A DNA stretch of 64,000 bases from Ostrinia nubilalis. Its lineage: Eukaryota > Arthropoda > Insecta > Lepidoptera > Crambidae. This document shows, in pieces, positions 20,369-32,408 of this stretch. Under the pieces are notes generated by a model that was not told the DNA's origin, ran no database searches, and saw nothing but the letters and a program-made list of their open reading frames with translations. The translations under genes were made by a program, and so were the position numbers. The first letter of the stretch is position 1. Each line of letters starts with the position of its first letter. Where the stretch lies: contig NC_087104.1 of assembly GCF_963855985.1 (NCBI RefSeq), positions 2,542,001 through 2,606,000 on the forward strand, given 5' to 3'.

Positions 20369-22680
20369 ATAAATAAAACTCTTCTTATTCGGGTGGGTAT
20401 AAAACCAGAGTATAGTTTGACGTGGGTTACTAACCTTATAATGAGGAGATCTTAATTCAAATGGTCGTTGTGGGATAAAGGCTAAACAGTCATAAACATT
20501 TTTTTTGCGGACGAGGTCACGGGCCAAACTAGTATTCATAATAAACTCTATTCTATTCAGTGTGTACTCAGCCCAAGCAATGCATTGCGCGCGGAATGCT
20601 CCGCTCTTCCGCACACACACGCGACAAAACGTCTCGCGATGAAATATGCTAAGCGTCTTAGTTTTAACTTGTAGCGTGAGATAAAGCGATACTAAGCACG
20701 AGATGCTCGTATGTAAGCAACATTTTATGGATATCTACTTCTATTGCCGCTTTTTTTTTATACTTGACAATGTTTCAGCAGATGCGTGTACGTTTGTTTC
20801 TGAAATTATACTTATGCGGTGTCAAAACACAAAAAAAATAAGAAAAATAGAAAGTTTTGAAAGGATTCAAGAACGTGAACAAACTAGATTCACTCAAGAT
20901 CTTCGCGTTTAGAATTCGCTGGGACACAATAATATAAACTGAAGACACATGGAAACAGCGTGGGATGATTAACTCGTTGGCCAGGCGGTCTGATTTAGTA
21001 ATTTCATCATCTACCTAAGTATCTATCATCAAAAACAGTTAAGTATATTTAGGTTCATATTCTTTTCATAATTTATTGAAGTCTAACCAATAATCAATTT
21101 TGAATTACGGATAGCGAAATCGATTTACAATTTCCATTCAATTCGAAAACTAATTTTACTTTTGCATAACAGTAAATAATTCATATTACGTAAATTGAAT
21201 TAATGTGAAGATGACCCAGACTATTGTATAGTTTGCTCAATGAAGAAAGTAATCCGCGAAAGTACGGACAATATGAAAATGATTAGGTATTAATAACGTT
21301 ATCATAATAAAGTTAAAATAGACTGATGAGTGATTAAGCTTTCTTGAAAGCATCACCTTATGGAATAAACAATATTACTGATTTGAAAAAGAAAGCAAAC
21401 CATTTTTTTTAGCTTTACTAGATGTCGTTTTTATTCTATAGTAGGAAACTAATTTTCAGCATAAAATGTTATGAGTTATTATGACCTGTAAAACCTGCCA
21501 ACATTTTTAATTTACAAAATCATTTTCTTTTTGAGAAAAACATTGATCATTATCCGTATTGAGTTTTTCTCAATATGAAAAAGTTTTTGTACCCCTTGAA
21601 ATGGGTACAAAGACATTACACAAGCAAATATTGCTTCAAGTTTCAATATTATGTGGGCATCACAACAATACCAGTTCGATGTCGACACAGTAAGATCCAT
21701 TTCGTGACTGCGACATAATAGCAACGTATCAGCTGTCAAACTGTCCTGCTTACCTGCTATAAGTTGTGAATAGTTTAGAGTACAGGTTTTGAAGATTTAA
21801 TAATAATGTGGAATATTATTAAATGTTTAACTAAAATAAATTATCTACTTTGAGCGTATCTTCGACGGAACGAAACTTTATGAACTAAATCTGCCGCGCC
21901 CTAGGCTTCAGCCTACAGCATGCTGGTAAATCTACCACTGTCAAACCCATAACCCAAATAAAATTATTCGCCGCCCTACCGAAACAATATTGGTGCATTA
22001 TAACTAACTACGATTGAAAATATAACAATAACACAGCTTATTTCTTATTCATTCATAAGAAAGTTTACCGTTAATTATCACGTATCATTCCCTATTAATT
22101 TAGCAACTAAGTCCAAATCAAATTGGTCTAGTCTCTAGTGTATGCGCAAAAACCTCCCAAAGAAGCCAATAGACAAACAGAATTAAAGACTCTAACATTT
22201 ATGATATTTGTTTAAATGAATTAAATACCTTCTCTGTTTTCAGTTAAAATTAGAATTTATCTCCAAGTACTGGAGCACTATTTATTCTCAAGCGTTATAT
22301 CGTAACCATCTTGTCAGGAGGGCTTTGTTAAAGTTTACCAAGACGCCCTGTACAATTAACCAAACAATAATTTGTGTGTGCTCGTGATTCATTAAGCTTG
22401 TCTCCAATTAGCTGGCTTCTCATAGCCGGTCCAAATGAATTACATTTCAGAACGTATCGTTGCGCCACCAGAACAATAACTTGTAGGACATGCTTTAACA
22501 GATGGAATGCAAAGTGGGATTAACAGCTTAGGCACGGCCTCGATGTTACAAGCTATAGTTCGATTCTTTGGTAGGTCAATGAAAGATTGCAGTTGTTACT
22601 TGTAGGACTTGTAACTGATAAAGTGAAATGATCACAAGGTGAATATGTAAATAAGAATATTTTCTGCAGTTCCCACTGTT
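20369..22680. other. Gene-free AT-rich stretch
   Basis: No supported gene is seen. A minus frame at 20240-20620 overlaps the fold-back MITE and shows no domain. CpG-richer sequence near 20580-20630 is short. Confidence 0.4.
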
Positions 22681-22815
22681 GTAAGTGTGTCCAAGACTTA
22701 CAGCTTGACTGCCAATTTAAGCCCAAACAGTGATGGTTAAGTTTGTAGAAAGTTAAACTGCCTATTGGATCTGCAACGAAATTAATCAGAGGAAAACAAG
22801 AAGAATTTAGTTAAA
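22681..22815 (+). repeat. Dispersed repeat, copy 1 (degraded)
   Basis: It shares the order TACAGCTTGAC, GTTAAGTTTGT, GAAAGTTAAACTG and GCAACGAAATTAATCAGA with copies at 35950-36115 (+) and 43806-43975 (-). The type is unknown; it may be the end of a LINE or an LTR fragment. Confidence 0.5.
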
Positions 22816-22828
22816 TACTTCATACTTA

Positions 22829-23078
22829 TCATCAACATCATTTCAGCCATAGGACGTCCACTGCTGAACCTAGGCCTTCCCCAATGATTTCCACAAATGC
22901 CGGTTGGTAGCGGTCTTCATCTAGCGCCTTCCTGCTACTTGCTACCTTTATGAGGTCGTCGGTTCACCTTGTCCTACGCTGCACTTCCCGGTACGCGGCC
23001 TCCACTCCAGAAACTTGCTGCCCCATCGGCCGTCAGTTCTGCGTACTATGTGCCCTGCCCATTGCCACTTCAGTTCAT
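22829..23078 (-). mobile_element. RTE-clade LINE 3' fragment
   Basis: This 250-bp inverse copy starts at a CATCATCAACATCAT tail (plus-strand view), has the TAGGACGTCCACTGCTGAAC signature, and extends into the C-terminal coding part (GCCGATGGGGCAGCAAG on the minus strand). Confidence 0.8.
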
Positions 23079-23603
23079 ATTTCATACTTATAATACCGCG
23101 TAAATAGCGTCTGGAGTACCTACTATCTACGAATTGCTCGAAACTGTTTGGTATTCATATTAGAAGGTATTTCACGTATAAATACGCCATTTACTTTTAG
23201 AAACTTGGCAACAAGGTTCAAAAAGACGCGGGTCACGGAATTCGCATAAACAATTAAAACTTGAGCAACGTGCGTTAGAACATGACGAAATGTCTCAATT
23301 GAATGTTTAATGAAAAAGCCTATCACGTTTTAGATATCAATATTATTAACGTGGTTGATGTAAAATATTACCTTCTATTACATCCAAGGATGCGTTGTCT
23401 CAGCCTAGTACAATTTTGCTGGACGAAGTAGGTGCCTATATAAAGTTTATAAAGGTTTCGAACATCTTCAAAGTACAAAATGCTAATGATCGATTGTCAC
23501 TTATTTTCTTTAGAAATTTCAAATTTCGAATGTAAACTTAATTTCTTTATGGACTGCACTTTGATAACCAGCCAGGATTTATAAACAAAACTTGAATATT
23601 AGG
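23079..23603. other. Gene-free AT-rich stretch
   Basis: Nothing recognisable lies between the RTE tail and the TIR element that follows. Confidence 0.4.
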
Positions 23604-23607
23604 TATA

Positions 23608-24706
23608 GGTGTACCAGAATCTCATGGCAAACAAAAATATTGGAAAAGTGTGTTTTTCATATGGCAATTGTCTATGGTTTAATTGTCACCTGTCAAAGAA
23701 AATTATGAAATCTGTCAGCCGCTGCAAAATTTTTGTAATCTCTTCTTGACTATTTGTTATTTTTGTGAAAAAGTCGAAAAAGTTCAAGCAAGGCATATTG
23801 TTTTCAATGTGAATTGTAAAATAAGGCATAATTCAAAGTCGATCTTTGATTCTAAAGCGCGTCGTCGAGTTGACAGTAAGTTGGACTGAAATGTTTTGAT
23901 ACATTTAGTTTATTACCCAACTGTGTCAGAAGGAGGGTTGTGTTTTTTTATATTATTCTTACTTAATAGCTGCTTTATCGGGGTTTTCAGGTATATCTCA
24001 CAAATTGGTGCAGATGTTATGACCATGTAAAGAAAATTGAAAAAGATTTCATAAAGCAAGATTGAATAATGGAGAAGATTCCAATTTTTTTCTTTGAAAT
24101 AAACTTGAAATAAATATAAGTAGAACTAATAATAATTGTGAAATAATCATGAAAATATCTCTACAAATAAATAAGTTACAGGGCCCTAAAGTTGCGCATA
24201 ACTATTCACGCCATTTTGATCGGTGTATTCACACAGTCATTCGGAGTACAAACAGTAAATCACCCCTGATCCAGCCAGTTCATTTTTTTTTTAAATCTAG
24301 CAGTTTTTAATTTTTCAGCTAGGGTCACTCAAGATTCTTTCTTAATAAAATGTAACCTTTTTTTTAAATAACCCTGACCTGGCCATATACAAAAAGAACG
24401 GCACCGCCTGTTTCAGTTCCACGCGAAAATATGTAGGTAATTTAAATAATTAATTTCTCAGACATTTCTATTCTCACAGACGATTTATTTAATTTCCAAG
24501 ACATTTTCCTATGTTAAAAACCTGATGTATAACAACATTCTTCCACCACACATACCTACCTAAAATGTATATTCGTACTTCATGTTCATTAATATTAGTC
24601 ATAAAAGTAAAAAATTAAACAGTATCAAGATCGTTTATTCCAATTTCCCCAGTATTGCTCTCAACAAAGTTTATTTTCCCTATTTGCCATGAGATTCTGG
24701 TACACC
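23608..24706. mobile_element. 1.1-kb TIR element, unknown superfamily
   Basis: Ends are inverted copies of GGTGTACCAGAATCTCATGG (left at 23608, right ending 24706), each flanked by TATA (23604-23607 and 24707-24710). The inside is AT-rich with no transposase motif; a short frame at 23683-23889 is not recognised. A 4-bp TATA duplication is possible, but a TA duplication with longer TIRs fits equally well. Confidence 0.65.
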
Positions 24707-24813
24707 TATAACAGACAAATTGCTCATCAGACCTTACAGTTTTGTTGTAAAATCTACCTTATTAGGTATATGAACAAAAGCTGCCTCAATGTTTACTTTA
24801 ATGTGCTGTCGAC

Positions 24814-26536
24814 TATATAAGGTGTTATTTTTTATACTGATCATACTTTACCAACGCATCTAATAAAATCATACAAATACAACCCAAGTGTTTTTAAAAA
24901 AAAATTCAGGCTAGTTTTCGAGTAAAACGACAAAGAATGTTTCGAAAAAAATAAAAAATAAATCATCCTTTGAGCGCGGTGAGTATTTGTTTACGCACTA
25001 TCGTAGTAGCCGGCCGAGGGCAACGACCGCTGCCACGTGCCGCGCCGCGTGAGTCGGCCATATTGATATCGCTGCCAGTCGCTCCGCGCCCACAGCCCGC
25101 GCCGAGCCGCCGATCGGCATGCGGGAGCGCAACAACATAAATAATCGTCCCAGTCCGTCCAATGCGCCCAAACGTATTGCAGTGTATGTGCGAGTTATTA
25201 CAATGCCGCGCTTGATCAATAACAAAACGCAGGTGAAATTATGTTTCGGGCACACTAACTGGCCGACGAGAAACATTGACGAGTCGAAAACCTTCACACC
25301 TTGCTTGTTTGGAGCCGCGCAGCGCTTCAGGGAGCGCAGCCGTATCCTGACTTGACGAGATCCCGTGCGCTTCGAGGACGAAGTTCTGGATTTCAATTTC
25401 AATCACCGGCACAGTGCTGGCGGTACCCAGATGCGAGCGCCGCAGACGGCGGCTTTTGCGTAAAAATACGGAATGCCTTATCAAGGAGTTGTTGCCAGAG
25501 GGCCACGACCGCGACCGAGTTCTATCGATGGTTATTGCGGAAGTCTACCTAGGTACATACCTACAGTGTGATTTGGACAGATGAGTGCTTGTTTACGCGA
25601 AAGGGACTTTTTCCGTAAAAAAGTTAGTGCGCGAATTGTGAATACAACATCCGACGTGGTGTCTAGTGAACAGCAAGCAAGTGTGCAGCCCGAAAGCATT
25701 ACCTCAATTCGATCGTGGCTAGATTAGACAGTGTTTACGTGAACATTCAACAAAGGCTTGACGTTCAAAATGTATTGTGATTAGTGTAATAATAACCTAG
25801 GAACTTTAAATAACAACATTCAAAATAGGTAAATGTGTGAATAAGTAAAATCAATGAATCTAAAGTGTGATGGCAAATCATAATTTAGGAATTAAAACCA
25901 GGAAAATTGATCAGTGAGTTTTATTTACAACACCTATTCATATTCAATATTAGGGTGCATTTCCACTGAAGCGAAGCGAAGTAGTAATAGGTATGTACCT
26001 ATCAATTTTTTATTACGTCTCTAAATAAATTGCGTAGGCATTACGAAACCGTAGATATTGAATTCCAATTTCTATCCTTTTTTAAATTTCTAGTTTAACG
26101 CGGATGATTCGCCTCGGTTCGTTGGAAAAGTCCCCCGCTATTACACTAATGAAAATACACTTATTTACCTACTTATGTGGCTAGATTTTGTTTCTCCCAG
26201 CGTGTAGTACCTATTAACATGACGTAACATCGTACATACTCACGAGTGATAATTTTTGGTAACGTAGGTTTAGTGTAATCTAACCTTTATGTGTGTGAAC
26301 GTTGAATGAACGCGCGCGGCCATTGTTCGTACTCGTATGAATGAAATGAGTAAAGAAAGAGAGAGAGGCAGTGAGTGAAGACAGGATGGTTGTAAAAATA
26401 ATATCTTTTTTTTGTTAGGAAAAGTAAAAACAAAAACTAGCCTGAATTTTTTTTAAAAACACTTGGGTTGTATTTGTATGATTTTATTAGATGCGTTGCT
26501 AAAGTATGATCAGTACAAAAAATAACACCTTATATA
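24814..26536. mobile_element. 1.7-kb unit bounded by 105-bp inverted repeats
   Basis: Arms at 24814-24918 and 26433-26536 are inverted copies with few mismatches, both starting TATATAAGGTGTTATTTTTT and containing ACAAATACAACCCAAGTG. The interior is CpG-rich in its first third and has no transposase. It is either a non-autonomous DNA element that captured promoter-like DNA, or two opposed copies of one repeat flanking a genuine host promoter. Confidence 0.55.
24976..25830 (+). promoter_or_regulatory. CpG-rich promoter or 5' exon candidate
   Basis: The block is rich in CG dinucleotides (for example CCGCGCCGAGCCGCCGATCG near 25100) and includes GGCCATATTG. It passes into sequence that looks like insect 5' UTR (many GTG and CAAG words, no long frame), ending at AATAG followed by GTAAATG at 25828, a fair splice donor. 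Overlapping frames on both strands here are attributed to base composition. It may drive a gene whose coding exons lie further right, but no link is proven. Confidence 0.35.
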
Positions 26537-26914
26537 AGAGTACCTACCTAAAAATATTAAAATTAAGAAAACTTTTTAAAGTTGCAAATTAACTTTCAAT
26601 CTTTGAAAGCTTTAACAAATTACTGCCAAATTGAAGCATTATGTAGGGCCAGGAGCCCAGGACAGGAAACATTATGAAACGATAAATTGATCTGAACTAA
26701 ACACAGTTGACGTGTTAAATCATTTTAATGTACCTGTGTCAAAATGTCGGAAACAGCATGTGTAAAAGTTAGACCACAAGTCATGACTTGATACATTACT
26801 TAAGTTACCTTGAATTTGTTACATAAAACATTTTGGTTTGACCATGAGGGAATAATGTTTGGGAAATCACAATTATTATTGTGAAAGTGTATTTTGGTTA
26901 TTCAACGACAATAT

Positions 26915-27038
26915 TAAGGCTGGGTTGCACCATCTTGCTTTAACCTTTAACAAACGTCAAAAATCTGTCAAACTCCATACAAAACCACCGGTTATCGTCA
27001 AAGTTACGGTCAGAATTAGGTGGTGCAACTCAGCCTTA
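26915..27038 (+). mobile_element. TA-targeted MITE, family A copy 1
   Basis: Its TIRs are TAAGGCTGGGTTGCACCA and, inverted, TGGTGCAACTCAGCCTTA. Inside are AACGTCAAAAATCTGTCAAA and CCATACAAAACCACCGGTTA. Other copies are at 34125, 45594 and 57278. It is about 124 bp and non-coding. Confidence 0.8.
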
Positions 27039-27039
27039 G

Positions 27040-27115
27040 TTTAGTGGTGAGTTGTGACTTTCTAAACTCATAGGTCCTGGGTACAATTTCCAGATGGGAC
27101 ACTTAATATTGATGT
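27040..27115 (+). mobile_element. tRNA-derived SINE head
   Basis: An A-box-like TTAGTGGTGAGTTG and a B-box-like GGGTACAATTTCC sit at tRNA spacing. It abuts the preceding MITE directly. The SINE body may extend to about 27215 but has no clear end. Confidence 0.4.
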
Positions 27116-27220
27116 AAGTGAAATCAAGAATTTCTGTCTTTGCCGTGTCCTTACCTTACGCTTGGCTTGTCAACAGAATTGTGACATGATTTTACGCATT
27201 ATTTTGATTCCACGCATCAA

Positions 27221-27411
27221 TCTACTATATAAAAATAAGTCGGGTTTTCCTTCCTGACGCTATAACTCCAGAACGCACGAACCGATTTCCACGGGTTTGC
27301 ATTCGTTGGAAAGGTCTCGGGCACCGTGAGGTTTATAGCAAAGAAAATTCAGGAAAAATTTAAAGGGGATAAAACGGGATCCACGCGTACGAAGTCGCGG
27401 GCGACCGCTAG
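27221..27411 (+). mobile_element. Short Helitron-like element
   Basis: It starts TCTACTATATAAAAATAAG after an A and ends GTCGCGGGCGACCGCTAG before a T, with the GC-rich hairpin GTCGCGGGCGAC near the 3' end. TC...CTAG ends and insertion between A and T without duplication are the Helitron hallmarks. It is 191 bp and non-autonomous. Confidence 0.8.
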
Positions 27412-27603
27412 TGTATGATGAATATAATGATAGCTACTGAAATTCAATCAGCGTCAAATAGTGACACTCAAAGTGTTCAAATAAATAGACGCAACCAAAA
27501 AGTTAATAATATAGGTACAAACGAAGTTTCCTACTTTACTGAACTTTAACACAAATGGGTAGGCGCTATGTTTTCGATAACTTAATTAAGTTTGGGACAC
27601 ATT

Positions 27604-27790
27604 AAGCCTAGGCGCAGACCATCGACTTTTTGTCGGCCGATAGTTGGGCCCGATTCTAATTTGTATTAAGAATCGGCCGATACCAAATCGGTGTAATGTG
27701 CGTACCTACTCTCATACATCTCCATACTGTTTAACAGTCTGACCCAACAATCGGTCAACTAAAAATCGGTGGTCTGCGCCTAGGCTAAGC
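27604..27790. mobile_element. MITE, family B copy 1
   Basis: Ends GCCTAGGCGCAGACCA and TGGTCTGCGCCTAGGC are inverted copies. Subterminal GTCGGCCGATAGTTGG and CAATCGGTCAACT also pair. A diverged copy is at 35268-35440. Confidence 0.75.
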
Positions 27791-28101
27791 CTCAAAGAGT
27801 CAACTTTTCATATTTATTATTATTGCCATGAATAAACACGCAGTTAATTTAAAGTTCAGCTTTATTCTTAACGCGTTTATCCGCTGCCGTAAAAGCCTCA
27901 TAAAAGCGAGAGTCTACGCCGGGAATGTAATCTGCCCATGTTTTCATAATTGCCCTTTGTTCACCCCAAATAAAGTCATTAACGGCCAAAATAATAACAA
28001 TATGAAAGTGAAAGGTTCTAAACTATTGTAAAGGCTACAAAAACTATTGTAGCACACATGGAAAGTGTTGCAACACGGCGGAACGCGAAACATTGTTAAT
28101 A

Positions 28102-28343
28102 TGCATGAGCCAGACAATGAGCCTGCTCTATATTGTCTGTGGCAGACTGATCCTAGCCGAATTAGGCACGGTTACGAGATCTATGGAGGATTGTCTGTGG
28201 TTACACTTTTACCAACGTCACTTTGAACGCACTTAACTGGCAGAAGACATTTATAAAGAAGAAGTAGCAAAAGCGCCCCACTTCTCACTGCAAAAAAATC
28301 ACCTAAAAATAGCTTAATTATTCTTCTAAAAATTTGTTAATAT
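28102..28343 (+). repeat. About 235-bp repeat unit, copy 1
   Basis: It begins GCATGAGCCAGACAATGAGC and includes GCAGACTGATCCTAGCCG, ACTGGCAGAAGACATTTATA and AAGTAGCAAAAG, ending GTTAATAT. Further units follow at 30462-30928. A TIR element separates copy 1 from copy 2. Confidence 0.75.
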
Positions 28344-30461
28344 CGCCCATTTGCGACGACACTGTGACATCTCGACATATACGATTTTTTGTTTTACCGA
28401 AATTCTGAACCGCGATCTTGCGTTCTTTTATCTCCAAAAACAGGGTATTTGTTACTCCAAAAACAACAATACTATGAGAGAAAGAGACAAAATATTACGT
28501 TATAGCGCTGGCTCGTTCGGCGATCTAGTTGGCTTCGACACTGTGACAGTTCAGTTGCCACCTGCGCGTTGAGATGTGAGGTGCTCTTCGTTTTAAAGAA
28601 AAACGTGACATCTCGAGGATACCGCGGTATTGATGACAAAGTTAAGTTTTTAAAATATTTTTATTTTATTCGACAATGTGGCACGTCATACTTATCACAG
28701 TGTTCTTCTAAAACAAAAAGCAAAGTAAAAGATAAATTATTTATATGTCACGTTATTCTTGTAAGAAAATCGAAGTATCATCGGGACATCTTAACTAGTA
28801 ACGTTGTAGATGATGAAAATTTTTCCTATATTGGAAATATGTTGTAGGTCATTTGTTGATGTTCTGTTATTGCAGAATACATGTTATTGAAATTGAATGG
28901 TATATCTACTTGTCACGTTGTATACGCTAAACAGTAATACTAAACTCCAGATATCATTACAGATGGGGACTAGCAATGCAAAAAAGCAAAGGTTAACATT
29001 TGTGGCGATGCACTGCCTGAAAGAATTCCACAACCTAATCCGACAACATGACTAACAGCGCTATGCGAGCGCTGTGAAAGGGTCTCTTTGAGCTACAATA
29101 ACGTCGGAACTAATATGAGTAGATATAGACTGATAAACATACATTCGTTTTGAAGAATAGTTCAAATACTAGAAATACAGTGCAAATAAAACATACTTAT
29201 ACGACTGTCTGTTTTTACAGACACAACAAGCAAAATATTTTATATTATCATACAATAGCCTTAGATTAGCTTTATCTAAGACGATAGCTAACAAAATTAT
29301 CTATTAGTAGAAGTATGCTAGAATAGCAATGCGTTGGATGACCCCAGATATTTATTTATTTATTATTATGTAATTATTCAATGTTACTTAGCTGTATTGG
29401 CTATGTTTTGCTTTCTGCAAAAAAAGGTATTTTAATGTTTTAATATAATTACAGATCATCAGCAATTGATGGAATTTTATCGCATCTTGCCCAAATTTAC
29501 TTTGGCGGGCGCAACATTGTTTTGTATAATAATATTGCAATAGGTATAACTATTGCAGAAAAACTACGCCAATAAAATGGCTACATTATTTATAAAATAA
29601 TAGTGGTTATTTTTTTTCACTATTAATACATTATTTAAATATCTTTTATAAATTTAATTTTAAATAAGTATAAAAAATTAAAAGACCCTAAAAGGTACCA
29701 AAATGTCGCTTTTTTGCCATTTTATGCGCCGGAGACGGCGATTTTTGCGTTGATAGTTTTAGGATTAAATTATCATAACTAGTCTGTTAAAAAACATCTA
29801 TTTACTAACCTAGTAGGTACCTACAATTTTTTTTTCTGCATACATACATACTTAGTACAGTTTTTCTTACTGTGTTTTTTTGTAGTAGTTTACGAGGTTT
29901 TACTTTTGAGAGTTTTTCGTTTATTTTGATAAGTATTAGTTTTTAGAATAAGGAAACTTAATGTGAACTTAAATATTGTATGTAGGTATACAACTGTCTG
30001 TCTACTTAGATAATATTTTTATAAGTGAAATTTAACATGGCAAAGCGAAATATTCGCCTGTTCCAATAATTACCTTATTTTTACTGATTGTAATGTTAGT
30101 AAAATAAAAAAAATTTTTTCAAGATCAACGTTTTATCTAAATAATGACTTATATAAATATATTTTTTTATATCATCTACAACGTGACAACTGAACTTACC
30201 ATCTTCAAAATATTATTTTTTACTAGAACAACGTGATAAGTTGTCTCTTTTTTTTTCAATCGCTATAATTTCATCAATTTAGACGCAAAGTTATGTCTTA
30301 CTATAAATATTTAAATTCATTAATAGTTCATCTTTAAACGTTTCATACACAATTAGGTAATCCTAACCTTATTTTAAGAGTTATGGTCATTCAAAAGTTA
30401 AAAAGTCGATTTCTGTAAAACCACTGTTTTTGATATATCACAGTGTCGTCGCAAATGGACG
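28344..30461. mobile_element. 2.1-kb TIR element inserted in the repeat array
   Basis: Ends are CGCCCATTTGCGACGACACT and the inverse with one mismatch (24-bp TIR). The flanks are ATAT on both sides (28340-28343 and 30462-30465), while the uninterrupted repeat reads TAATATGCATG, so a 4-bp ATAT duplication is likely. Short words such as ACGTGACATCTCG and GTCACGTTG recur inside, as subterminal repeats do. Frames at 28351-28847 are short and unrecognised. It is non-autonomous or from an unfamiliar superfamily. Confidence 0.65.
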
Positions 30462-30928
30462 ATATGCATGAGCCAGACAATGAGCCTGCTCTATATTGTC
30501 TGTGGTTACGCTTTCACCAACGTAACTTTGAAGGAACTTAGTTAACCGCCGGCAAAAAACCTAAAGAAGTAACAAAAGTACCCCACTTCCGACTGCTAAG
30601 ATAAGAATCTCAAAAAAATTGCTAAATATTAGAAATAATTGTTAATAGAAGACAATGAGCTGCTCTATAATGTCTGTGGCAGACTGATCCTAGCCGAATT
30701 AGGCACGGTTACGAGATCTGTGGGGGATTGTCTGTGGTTACACTTTACCCTTTTACCAGCGTAACTTTGAACTCACTTAACTGGCAGAAGACATTTATAA
30801 AGAAGAAGTAGCAAAAGTGCCCCACTTCTAACTGTAAAAATAAGTATCTCAAAAATAGCTTAATCATTCTTCTAAAAATTGATAATATGCATGAGCCAGA
30901 CAATGAGCCTGCTCTATATTGTCTGTAT
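30462..30928 (+). repeat. About 235-bp repeat units, copies 2 to 4
   Basis: Copy 2 (30462-30646) lacks the GCAGACTGATCC segment. Copy 3 (30651-30883) is nearly complete. Copy 4 (30884-30928) stops at a long C run. The head-to-tail order shows a small tandem array. Confidence 0.7.
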
Positions 30929-31138
30929 ATCCCCCCCCCCCCCGTCACAAGTCCTAAGGCACCCCCTGGTACCCCCCAGGATTTTGGGGTTTTACCTACC
31001 GATTCGAAGATTGAAAGACAATCGCAGACTTGCCATGCAGATGCGCCAGTGAGTACCAATCTGCGCGACTTGTGTCACCCCCCCATGCTTGGCACTCGGG
31101 GCGGACCGCCCCCACCGCCCCCCCCCCCCCCCCCCCTT
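30929..31138. repeat. C-rich low-complexity tract
   Basis: Runs of 14 or more C occur near 30929-30942 and again near 31115-31135, with CCCCTGGTACCCCCCAGG between. Overlapping frames rich in proline at 30887-31264 come from this composition and are not treated as genes. Confidence 0.6.
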
Positions 31139-31215
31139 ACGCCGCTACTGCTGCATCCAGCGCCTTCCTGCACTTTTATGAGGTCGTTGGTCTATCTTGT
31201 GGGTGGACGCGCACG
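31139..31215 (-). mobile_element. RTE-clade LINE fragment
   Basis: This is the inverse of the family coding end: GCATCCAGCGCCTTCCTGC, TTTATGAGGTCGTTGGTC and CTTGTGGGTGGACG. The terminal tail is missing. Confidence 0.65.
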
Positions 31216-31289
31216 ATCAGACTCAATAATACAGAAATTACACCCCCAGGATTATAAAAACTGAAAATTATGTTGATGCACACATTTAT

Positions 31290-31372
31290 TTTTGTACTAT
31301 GGATCGAACCCGTGACCTCTAATATAGTTAAGTAGTAGTTCAATACGCGAAATTAACCACTAAATAGTCTTA
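31290..31372 (-). mobile_element. tRNA-derived SINE head
   Basis: On the minus strand an A-box-like TTAGTGGTTAA and a B-box-like CACGGGTTCGATCC sit about 55 bases apart. The body is not delimited. Confidence 0.5.
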
Positions 31373-31854
31373 ATATTTTCACTTTACCAATAACCGCAAA
31401 TGTCAGTTTTTTTCTGAAAAATACAGCCAATAAAGTGATTTAATCAATTTTAATTGCCATTTAAAACTTTCTTGTTATTTGAACGTTAAGTTAATTGATT
31501 AATTTATTTAATTTACTTGTTGAAAATCACGAATCAGTTTTGATAGTCTTAAATACCTAATTGTGAAACATCAATCACGATAACTCAAAACATATTTTTT
31601 ATGTATCTGGTGACAGGTATAACTTTTATTCTCAGTTATTTTGTTATAATAAATTACTTGTAAGTAAAAATTTAACAGCTTCAATAAAATACAAAAAATT
31701 TAGTATCTTTTCCGGTTGTAGTTTTTATTTTTGATACGACTGAACATGTTATAAATCCATTAACATCCTTAATAAAATATAGGATAACGTTTACTTACTT
31801 AAGACATCGTATTCCAATTTTTGTCACTAGCATAAACTCCAACAAAATTTTTAA
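31373..31854. other. Gene-free AT-rich stretch
   Basis: No frame or repeat boundary is recognised here. Confidence 0.4.
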
Positions 31855-31990
31855 GAGCTGATTTTTCCAATCGTGAGATAACTTTCAAGTGAAGAATAAG
31901 TTTTCCATATTGAGTTTCAGTATGGAAAATATGTCAAAATACAAGTTTATTCTTCGATTAAAAGATATCAGACGAATGAAAAATCAGCCC
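31855..31990. mobile_element. Complete MITE, family C
   Basis: TIRs are AGCTGATTTTTCCAATCG and, inverted, GACGAATGAAAAATCAGCC. The inner GTGAAGAATAAG and TTTATTCTTC also pair. A right-half copy lies at 12606-12698. Confidence 0.7.
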
Positions 31991-32296
31991 TAAATCAAAT
32001 GAAATACACACACACAAAGACACACAGCACACTTACAGTTAACATAAATAACCTAGCATTACCTAAGCCTTAGAAAGTGCGTGTAGAATCTGGGATCTCC
32101 AGATTCCTTGTTCTCAATTTCTCCCAGGGAAATGTTGAACCACGCCCCCGGGCTACATTTCAACTGGCAAGATTGGCAGGGTCAAGACTTAACAGTCAAC
32201 AACAGGTAGGAACATAACTACTAAGGGTAAGGGCCTATGCACACTAGTTAAGACCCAGTTTCCACCGAAGCGTAGAGAAGAGCGAATCGATGACTC

Positions 32297-32408
32297 TTTT
32301 GTAATGCGAACAGCTAGGGACTGGAATTCGCAAACAGATATGTACGTACCATCCTAGACTACATCTCACTTAACACCAGGTGTGATTCCGGTCAAATACC
32401 TGCCTTGT
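32297..32408 (+). mobile_element. Jockey/CR1-type LINE 3' end
   Basis: It is the same tail as 13869-14210 but direct: GAACAGCTAGGGACTGGAAT, CACTTAACACCAGGTG and AAATACCTGCCTTGT. It has no poly(A) and is joined directly to RTE sequence at 32409. Confidence 0.7.

Noticed and set aside
20240..20620. 126-codon minus-strand frame
   Set aside because: About a third is a fold-back MITE and the rest shows no motif.
24998..25402. 134-codon minus-strand frame in the CpG-rich block
   Set aside because: High GC lowers stop frequency; frames overlap on both strands, with no domain and no splice or start context. It is treated as composition-driven.
30887..31264. 125-codon proline-rich frame
   Set aside because: It is produced by two long C runs and overlaps a repeat unit and an RTE fragment.
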